Positions 17,784 to 24,396 of a stretch of DNA of 64,000 nt are shown piece by piece (the first letter of the stretch is position 1; each line of letters starts with the position of its first letter). The translations under genes and the position numbers were made by a program. Below the pieces are notes generated by a model that saw only the letters and a program-made list of their open reading frames with translations, did not search any database and was not told the DNA's origin. This DNA is from Aquimarina sediminis (GTDB taxonomy: Bacteria; Bacteroidota; Bacteroidia; Flavobacteriales; Flavobacteriaceae): positions 868,001 through 932,000 of the forward strand of contig NZ_POYJ01000001.1 in the NCBI RefSeq assembly GCF_002895435.1, given 5' to 3'.

Positions 17784-20700
17784 TTATTCTATTACTTTAA
17801 CACTACCTTTTATATAATTTTCTTCTATTAAAGTTTGCCAAGACTCCTTAATTCCAAAAGGATTTCCCGGTTGATTATAATCCACTATTTGAGGAGAATT
17901 ATTATTCAAAGCATTTGATCCAGATTTATGTTGCGGGATTGCATCTTGTTTTAACTTATCATCTAACCATTTCGGAACTTTGAATTCAACTATTGTACCA
18001 TTAGGTCTATTAGCTGGTGTTTTGGTTATAACCTTTCCATTAATATTTGTTCCCGTCCCATTTACATAGTATGCAGCATGATCAATATTATCAGTACTAA
18101 AATACAATTCTTTTGTTTTATCAGCAAAAGACATATTACCATTAGCTTCTAAAACTAACAATTCTCTACTTGTAGCACTACCAGAACCACCACCTTGAAC
18201 TCTATAATATTTTACAGTACCAGAACCTCCAATACCTTTTTCGTATTGAGTCATTTTCTTTAAACAAGTCAAATAATCATTAGGCTTGTCTATTCTAAAA
18301 GAAGGAATCCCGTCAGCAATTTTTTTCCATGCTAAAGAACTTATTTCTCCAGATTCCATAGCAGCTTTCAGACCACTATTTTTTCCTAGTTCTAAAATTA
18401 ATTCATCTGCTTGGTTTGTTGGAAGTTTATTAAAAATCTTAGAACGCAAGGCATTTGATATTTCACCCCCGGCGTTATTGACACCTCCTGCCTTTTTAAC
18501 AGCAGCTTTATACTTCCCTTTCGCATCTTCAATAATATTAAAAACACGATCAGAGATACTTGTTCCATCATCTAAATTTACTCTATACCCCTCAGGAGTA
18601 ATTAATTGTCCAACAGGTTGTAAGTTCTCATCAATACTCTCTGATAGGGCTTTTATATATAGGGTAAGCTTTTCTTTATTCAAAGTCGCTATTCTTTGCC
18701 CTTCAATTAGGATATCTCCAGTTATATTATCAATCTTGACCAATACTTTTTTACTAAGTTTTCCTATGCCCACCACCATTTCTTGTAATTTGGATGGTAT
18801 CGCTTGCAAGGCTTTAAAAGTAGTAGATGTAATCTTCCCTGTTTTCAAAAAAACCTTTACCTCGCCATATCCAATAAATAAAGAAGCAACATCAAAAATC
18901 AACTTGCCTTGGTTATATCTCGCTTGAGGGTCAAAAGCTAATGTTTCATCTACATACTTCCCAAATTCTTTTTTTATAGTGTCAGTAACAGAACTTACTA
19001 GTTTGTCTTCCTCATCCAACTGACGGATCAAGACAACAATATCTATAGTTTGTTGCCGTATTTTATAAGCTTCAGCATTTAGGAAAAAAGGATCAAGAGG
19101 ATCCCATGCAGCTTTAAATTTATAGAGATCAACTACCATTTCTAATCCTTCCCACGCAGCGTCGATAAAACCAGCATAATATGCCATGGCAGGATTAACA
19201 TTATGATCCCATAAACATTTAGGAACAATTCCTTTTTTCTGAGATTTAAAATCCTCAGCACATTTTTTTGTAAAACCTAGGACTGATTTAAGAACATCAT
19301 AGGTAGAATATCCAGCTATTAATTCTTCATTCACGAATGGAATATGATCTTTATATTCTTCTAATAACAGATCCAAATGCTCTGAAGTATTGATTATAGC
19401 AGACCCTATAGATTCTTTGATATTGGTTGTAAGTATATCATTATAAAGCTTTACATATTCTTCTTTTACAATGTTTAATGCTCCAAAAAAGTTGTCTTTA
19501 AATGATATCTTATATTTAAGCATTTGCTCTTTGAGGTCGTAGTGTGCCCATAACAAATGCTCATTACCCGGATTAGCCACCCATTGTTTTATACTATCAA
19601 TACTTTTCTGGGTAGTTTCAGAATTAGTAATAATCAATTTTTTATTACTTCCAAGAGTCTCTATAATTTTTTGATTATCCTTTGCATAATCAGTAGAAGA
19701 ATATAGTACTGGAAGATTCAGATTACCAATACCATCAACTGATTTTGGGTTATCACTATTCTCTATTTTGGAAAGTTTAATAGTACCATCAAAATAACTA
19801 TCGTTACCAATGGTAATATCTTTATCGTTACTAATGCCTAATCTGTTCTCTAAATTATCAGCAGCTTTTTTTACTTTTTCAGCTTTTTCTTTTGCGTTTT
19901 CTAGTTTTTCTTTTGCCTGTTCCTGTAATTCTTTTTTCTTTTCGGCATCTTCTTCATTTTCTGCCAATTCCCGTAATCTGTCTACCTCTTCTTTTTCCTT
20001 TTCTAACTCATTAGTCTGTTCTTCTATCGACAGACGTTCTGCATCAATCTCATTTCTTTCTTCTTGTGATATACTTCCATCATTTTGTAACTCCTCAACT
20101 CTTTCTTCTATACGATTGGTAGCATTAAAAATATCAGCTATTATACCTCCTAAACTTTTCAGAGCATCAATCTCATCACTAATATCATCGACCCCTCCCC
20201 AGTTTTCATCATAATCGGTAACGACAACGCCATCTAATAGCTGGTAATCGGTATTAATTCTAATCCCATCAAAACTTACTTTAAGCCTTGTATCTTGTAA
20301 ATAGGGCACTACAATATATCCCCATCCAGAAAAAGATCCATTGGCTCCTGTGACCTCTTTTATCGTCACCGGAAAGTCTCCTGCTGTAAATACTTCGTTT
20401 ACCACCAGAGTTTCCAGAGGGTCCTGATTCGTTATTACAATTTCTGGCGTGATCCCACAGTTATAGGTGGATTCTTGATCTGCTGCCAGTGTGGTCGTAA
20501 ATTCATAAATCTGAGAATATGTAAAAGGTCCATTATCCAAACACTGCCCTCCTACTCTAAACTCATAGGTAGTACCAGGCTCGAGATTATATATATTGGT
20601 ATATTGATTGATGGTACTGCTATCAAACCAGATTGCATTTTCTGTGTCTTTTTTGCGGTACTGTACATTGTAGCGTAGGTGATCTACTCCCTGCCAAAGA

Positions 20701-21638
20701 ATTTTTTCTGTAGTTGTGTTTTTTGCTTCTGCCAGGATATATTCTGGTTCTGCACAACTACCGGTATAGGTAAAATAATAAATTTCACTATAACCATTAT
20801 TTTTAAATACTGAGGTCTCACTTATCCCATCACTAACCATGGCACGAACACGCCAGCCATAGGTTTTATCAGGTAATAAAGGAGTTTCTCCCGGACCATA
20901 TAATAAAGTAGTGGCAAATGTATTGTTTTGATATATGGGGCGACTCGCCAAAAATGCTGCCTGTGGATCCATCTGATTATCCCAAATCTCTGCCAGTGTA
21001 AATTCATATTCTACATTGGTAGCATTAAGATGTCTGGGAGTCCACTGAAATATAATATTTTGAGGATCGCGCATGAGTACCTGCTCCCCGCGATTGGGTA
21101 AGTTTAAGAAAGGAGGATCATTAAGTACCAGATATACTGCGGTGCAACTTTTGCGAGAAATCTGTTGTCCCGATTGTGAGTCATACACCTCAAAACAAAA
21201 ACGATATAAGCCCTCGGGAAATGGCACACTATACTGTTGAGGGGTGATCCCTATAAGGTTTTGAAATTGAAAATAGGGTTGTAGATCAAAATTGGTGAGT
21301 CGTAGTGGTACTCCTCCATCCAGAAAAATAGGATTGGCGCCAATTACAACATCGGTGCTTTGTATAGCTAAGCCAGCGTTGTTCTCTACATAAAATTTTA
21401 AATTAACCTGCCGATTGGATTCTGTGATATCGGTTAGTAACAGGTTAAGAATTAATTTATCTGAAGATGCCGTAGCATATTCTGATAGTTTTAAACTATA
21501 AGGAGGTATTACCAGTGGAGTTACATTAACAGGAAATACCTGAGCAATTGCAATATATGGGCATATCAATAAAAGGACAAAAACGGTATGTACCCATATC
21601 CTGTATCGTGTAGTCTTCTGATAGTAATTATGCTTCAT
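17784..21638 (-). CDS. FN3/TANFOR-like exported protein with polymorphic toxin tail (1284 aa)
   Basis: A long signal peptide ends near AIAQ (residue 33). Residues 34-489 hold the conserved head: a VFPVNVTPLVIPPYSLKLSEY domain that I tentatively match to the TANFOR group, an LNDPP..LP..GE..PQNIIFQWTPRH segment and an FN3 domain (~295-385). A charged coiled coil occupies about 500-600. Then come a long helical pretoxin region and a C-terminal ~140-residue domain with YYRVQ (Arg1146), LYFST (Ser1181) and VEFKVPKWLDD. The Arg...Ser-Thr order hints at an ADP-ribosyltransferase-like fold, but no ExE was found, so the toxin class is open. The first 489 residues are about 97% identical to those of the protein at 27609-29852 while the tails differ, the hallmark of polymorphic toxins. 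No T9SS sorting domain is seen. Confidence 0.7.
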   Translation of the reverse strand: MKHNYYQKTTRYRIWVHTVFVLLLICPYIAIAQVFPVNVTPLVIPPYSLKLSEYATASSDKLILNLLLTDITESNRQVNLKFYVENNAGLAIQSTDVVIGANPIFLDGGVPLRLTNFDLQPYFQFQNLIGITPQQYSVPFPEGLYRFCFEVYDSQSGQQISRKSCTAVYLVLNDPPFLNLPNRGEQVLMRDPQNIIFQWTPRHLNATNVEYEFTLAEIWDNQMDPQAAFLASRPIYQNNTFATTLLYGPGETPLLPDKTYGWRVRAMVSDGISETSVFKNNGYSEIYYFTYTGSCAEPEYILAEAKNTTTEKILWQGVDHLRYNVQYRKKDTENAIWFDSSTINQYTNIYNLEPGTTYEFRVGGQCLDNGPFTYSQIYEFTTTLAADQESTYNCGITPEIVITNQDPLETLVVNEVFTAGDFPVTIKEVTGANGSFSGWGYIVVPYLQDTRLKVSFDGIRINTDYQLLDGVVVTDYDENWGGVDDISDEIDALKSLGGIIADIFNATNRIEERVEELQNDGSISQEERNEIDAERLSIEEQTNELEKEKEEVDRLRELAENEEDAEKKKELQEQAKEKLENAKEKAEKVKKAADNLENRLGISNDKDITIGNDSYFDGTIKLSKIENSDNPKSVDGIGNLNLPVLYSSTDYAKDNQKIIETLGSNKKLIITNSETTQKSIDSIKQWVANPGNEHLLWAHYDLKEQMLKYKISFKDNFFGALNIVKEEYVKLYNDILTTNIKESIGSAIINTSEHLDLLLEEYKDHIPFVNEELIAGYSTYDVLKSVLGFTKKCAEDFKSQKKGIVPKCLWDHNVNPAMAYYAGFIDAAWEGLEMVVDLYKFKAAWDPLDPFFLNAEAYKIRQQTIDIVVLIRQLDEEDKLVSSVTDTIKKEFGKYVDETLAFDPQARYNQGKLIFDVASLFIGYGEVKVFLKTGKITSTTFKALQAIPSKLQEMVVGIGKLSKKVLVKIDNITGDILIEGQRIATLNKEKLTLYIKALSESIDENLQPVGQLITPEGYRVNLDDGTSISDRVFNIIEDAKGKYKAAVKKAGGVNNAGGEISNALRSKIFNKLPTNQADELILELGKNSGLKAAMESGEISSLAWKKIADGIPSFRIDKPNDYLTCLKKMTQYEKGIGGSGTVKYYRVQGGGSGSATSRELLVLEANGNMSFADKTKELYFSTDNIDHAAYYVNGTGTNINGKVITKTPANRPNGTIVEFKVPKWLDDKLKQDAIPQHKSGSNALNNNSPQIVDYNQPGNPFGIKESWQTLIEENYIKGSVKVIE
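20172..21638 (-). repeat. 1.47-kb direct repeat, copy 1 (shared toxin head)
   Basis: Codons 1-489 of this gene are nearly identical to codons 1-489 of the paralogue at 28386-29852. I count about 16 amino-acid differences. Similarity ends sharply after VDDISDE. About 45 bases upstream of the start are also conserved, including a ggtcggtagacc palindrome. Recombination between the copies would swap tails or delete the 8.2 kb between them. Confidence 0.85.
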
Positions 21639-21701
21639 ATGATAAAACCCGAGTTAATTTTGTGTTTTTTATTTTCTGGTCGGTAGACCAATTCAATGGC
21701 A

Positions 21702-21733
21702 TAAAACAGGTTGTTTACTAACAACCTGTTTTA
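21702..21733 (-). terminator. Hairpin terminator after the NADAR gene
   Basis: Arms taaaacaggttgtt (21702-21715) and aacaacctgtttta (21720-21733) pair perfectly over 14 bp with a 4-nt loop. It lies between the NADAR stop (21819) and the start of the 1284-residue toxin gene (21638), so that gene probably has its own promoter. Confidence 0.75.
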
Positions 21734-21818
21734 TCAATACTTGTTTATTATCTCGAGTAGTAATAATCATAGGTTTTAGAAGCTCCTTCGCTATCAGGTC
21801 CTTCAATCGATTTTGTAA

Positions 21819-22658
21819 TTAATACTCTCCTGTAATTTCTATTCTGATTTTGGTAAGTATTTCTCCTAATAGATTTTTGCCTTGCCAAGTTTCTCTATTT
21901 TGTACTCTGGGATCATCTTCTGCTAGACCAATACCCCAAGTTTTATCATTAGGTGCTGCTTCTACAAGAGTAGTTCCTTTTGTGGCAATTAAAGCCTTTT
22001 TTAAATCTTCATTTTGGGTAAACTTTGCTTTATTAGCATCATAGACAACATAAGCTTTAAAAACTTCCCATGTTTCTAATATTTCCTCTGTCATTTTCAC
22101 AGAACGTCCTATCTGCTTTTGCTTTTTTGGGTCTTTTGTTGATAATACCTCCTGTGCCGCGTCAAAATCTAAGGACAGTAAACATTTATGGTACATCATG
22201 TACTGTTCTGTTGATGAAAACACCTGTTTATTATCAAATCTTTTCAGTAAGTAATCAGAAGCTCTAAACATACGCCCCCCTATAAAGTTACATTTATGCC
22301 ACTGAGAAAAAGGTGATTTTGTTGCCCAAAAAAAAGTAAATTTTTCTTCTTTACGTTCTTTTGCTTTTAACAACAATTCATCTCCTAAAGTTAAGCCTAT
22401 AACATGATTGGCGGCAGGTTGAAAGCTTCGTAAATGCTTTATCTCTAATTCTCTCTGTGTCATTTTAGAGTACTCCTTTTCAGCTTCTTGACGTTGAATA
22501 CGCCCTTTAGCTTTTCCATATTCTATAAGTTTACGAGCTGGTAATTTATCCAAAAAATCACTTCCAAATGAATCTAATTTTTCTTCTAATTCAACAAGTT
22601 CCTTTGCTAAATCATTATCTATAACACTAGACAAAACTTTATTTAGTAAATCTTTCAT
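21819..22658 (-). CDS. NADAR-domain protein, putative ADP-ribosyl-hydrolase immunity protein
   Basis: Residues ~108-272 carry the NADAR (YbiA/DUF1768) signature: FFWATKSPFSQWH, FSSTEQYMMYHK, KQIGRSV, AKFTQNEDLK, DKTWGIGL (242-245) and GKNLLGEIL near the end. The first ~105 residues are an extra helical domain. Some NADAR enzymes are known to remove ADP-ribose from guanine in nucleic acids and to act as antitoxins to DarT-type toxins. Here the gene starts one base after the stop of a signal-peptide ART toxin. I infer that it is the cognate immunity protein and works by reversing the toxin's modification rather than by binding it. It is cytoplasmic, as expected. The domain call is strong; the substrate is inferred. 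Confidence 0.85.
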   Translation of the reverse strand: MKDLLNKVLSSVIDNDLAKELVELEEKLDSFGSDFLDKLPARKLIEYGKAKGRIQRQEAEKEYSKMTQRELEIKHLRSFQPAANHVIGLTLGDELLLKAKERKEEKFTFFWATKSPFSQWHKCNFIGGRMFRASDYLLKRFDNKQVFSSTEQYMMYHKCLLSLDFDAAQEVLSTKDPKKQKQIGRSVKMTEEILETWEVFKAYVVYDANKAKFTQNEDLKKALIATKGTTLVEAAPNDKTWGIGLAEDDPRVQNRETWQGKNLLGEILTKIRIEITGEY

Positions 22659-22659
22659 A

Positions 22660-23601
22660 TTAAAATTCTCTCAAAACTATTTCAAAAATTCCTTCCGTAT
22701 TTTTTTCTGCGGATTCTACTATAAATTTCGTACCACTTTTAAATAAAACTTCTGCTTGATTTTCTCCCACTACTTTAGTATAGTGCGACATATCATTAAT
22801 ATCAATACCTGTTTTTGATTGTATATAATATTTAGCTTGAATCTTATTAGGATCCCTAAATTTTTCTATAAAATCATCTGCTACTTTTTCTAATTTACTA
22901 GACGATGTAAAAGCATCTTCTGTAATTTCCTTTCCTACATTATTGATATACTTATTGATCACTAAAGATTCATCTAAATTAGCCCCTCTAAAAACTAATT
23001 TATCATATAATTTAGTGTTTTTCAATTTATCCAAAGTAGCATTCATCATTTTCTGATGTAATTCGAGTTTTCCTGTTAAGGCTTGTCCTGCGTTTAATGG
23101 GTTATTCAAGTTCTTGGAAGACGCTGTATATCTGTATATACTAATGATTTCTAGTTCATCTAACTCTGGATAACTGGTTTTAAACTCATCAAGCAATCCA
23201 CTTTTCTCCAATGACTTTTTAGCTTTTCTAAAACTCGAACCACTTTTGCCCCATAAAAGAGCTCTTTCGGCATCTGTTATCAGTTTACCCCCAGTATTAT
23301 TGATCTTCCAAGCATTATATCCACCATCAAAAGCCTTAATTTTGTCAATATTCTTGCTTACCAATTCGAGTTCACTGATATTTATTCGTATTGCATCATC
23401 GACCCCTTCATCACTTAAGACCTTCCACGCATCCAGTAAATCAGGATTTTCATCAATTGCTTTTGCTAATGCCTTGCCGTTTATTGAAGTCTCATCCGTA
23501 TCTTTTTTAAACCGTTCCCATTCGCAATCTTGCGCCAAAGAAAGCACTGTATTGCATAAAAAGAGGAAAATTGCCAGATATATTTTTATAATTCGTTTCA
23601 T
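22660..23601 (-). CDS. Secreted ADP-ribosyltransferase toxin (313 aa)
   Basis: A signal peptide (MKRIIKIYLAIFLFLCNTVLSLAQ) precedes a short pretoxin part (DENPDLLDAWKVLSDEGVDD) and a C-terminal R-S-E class ADP-ribosyltransferase domain. Arg205 is in KLVFRGANL, the Ser motif in AFTSSSK (233-235), and Gln282-x-Glu284 in NQAEVLFKSGTKFIV, the usual catalytic Glu strand followed by SGT.F.V. A QxE rather than ExE motif separates it from arginine-specific ARTs of the other class. The ATG overlaps the stop of the preceding fragment (TAATG), and the NADAR gene follows after one base, so the three are translationally coupled. It lacks the FN3 head, so it either travels by the Sec route alone or is an orphan form. 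Target: possibly a guanine base, judging by the NADAR partner. Confidence 0.8.
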   Translation of the reverse strand: MKRIIKIYLAIFLFLCNTVLSLAQDCEWERFKKDTDETSINGKALAKAIDENPDLLDAWKVLSDEGVDDAIRINISELELVSKNIDKIKAFDGGYNAWKINNTGGKLITDAERALLWGKSGSSFRKAKKSLEKSGLLDEFKTSYPELDELEIISIYRYTASSKNLNNPLNAGQALTGKLELHQKMMNATLDKLKNTKLYDKLVFRGANLDESLVINKYINNVGKEITEDAFTSSSKLEKVADDFIEKFRDPNKIQAKYYIQSKTGIDINDMSHYTKVVGENQAEVLFKSGTKFIVESAEKNTEGIFEIVLREF

Positions 23602-23870
23602 TAGTTACAATCAAAGTTTTTAGATTTTTTAAGCACCTTGGGGTTTCTTCTTAATTTAGGATTTACACCAGCTTTTTCCATTTTAACCCACACAGATAAC
23701 AAATCAGGATTATTACCAATATCATCAATCACCTCTTTAGAGGCATTTGCAAAATCATCAAGAAAAGCCTTACCACCATCAGGCAACCCTAATTCAGCAA
23801 TTTTATCCTCAAAATCAGATTCAATACATCGGTTAGTGAATTTCTTGTTATGAACGTGATGAAATGACAC
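23601..23870 (-). CDS. Short pretoxin-like fragment (89 aa)
   Basis: The sequence (LDDFANASKEVIDDIGNNPDLLSVWVKMEKAGVNPKLRRNPKVL) resembles the NPDLL..W....AGV...LR.N pretoxin region also seen at 53-74 of the ART next door. It has no signal peptide and stops at 23601, sharing one base with the ART start codon. It is probably the stump of an older toxin gene whose catalytic tail was replaced, or a remnant of the FN3-toxin family. Whether it is translated for its own sake or only couples ribosomes into the ART gene cannot be told. Upstream to 24104 I see no further coding sequence. Confidence 0.45.
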   Translation of the reverse strand: MSFHHVHNKKFTNRCIESDFEDKIAELGLPDGGKAFLDDFANASKEVIDDIGNNPDLLSVWVKMEKAGVNPKLRRNPKVLKKSKNFDCN

Positions 23871-24104
23871 CTAGTATCGATACCGCTAAAAAAATAGCTA
23901 ATTTATTAGATAATTCTGTAAGGTATTATTAGGTAAAACGAAGAAGCTGACCTTTTAAAAACCCTGAGACACAACGGTTCAAGGATATTCTTTCTTTTCT
24001 TAAAGATAAACAAAACATATCCTATTTGCCATAGATTCTATGATTAAAGCTACTAAATTAGAAAATAAATGAGTGCTTATCTCTAAAAGAAAAATTCAAT
24101 CGAA

Positions 24105-24383
24105 TTATAAAACTTGTCTTATTTTTTTATATAAAATATCCATAGGCTTTAACTCTATTCCTTCTGGAATTTTTAATGTAATATCCGCTCCATAAGCTTG
24201 TGGTACTTCCATTACATCTTTTCGATACATCTCTAATCGCTCAATAGAAATTAACATATCAGGACAAGTTTCTAAAAATAATTCGTCTTTTATACTGTAA
24301 TCATTAATTGCTCGGCCAGAAAGAAAAACTATTCCATTATTACTAGAATGAACCATAGCGACTAATATAGCCTTTTTTTTCAT
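24105..24383 (-). CDS. Putative immunity protein of the 989-residue ART (92 aa)
   Basis: I do not recognise the family. The small soluble protein has a strand-rich start (KKAILVAMVHSSNNGIVFLSGRAI) and a second half with MEVPQAYGADITLKIPEGIEL. Its ATG lies 13 bases after the stop of the 989-residue ART protein, on the same strand, with no other gene between. Position and size fit a cognate immunity protein; the mechanism is unknown. Unlike the NADAR neighbour, it is too small to be a known ADP-ribosyl hydrolase, so it probably acts by binding. Confidence 0.5.
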   Translation of the reverse strand: MKKKAILVAMVHSSNNGIVFLSGRAINDYSIKDELFLETCPDMLISIERLEMYRKDVMEVPQAYGADITLKIPEGIELKPMDILYKKIRQVL

Positions 24384-24396
24384 GTTATTTTAATTA

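Noticed and set aside
18286-18927. 213-codon plus-strand frame inside the 1284-residue toxin gene
   Set aside because: Antisense shadow of a coherent minus-strand protein with continuous coding character.
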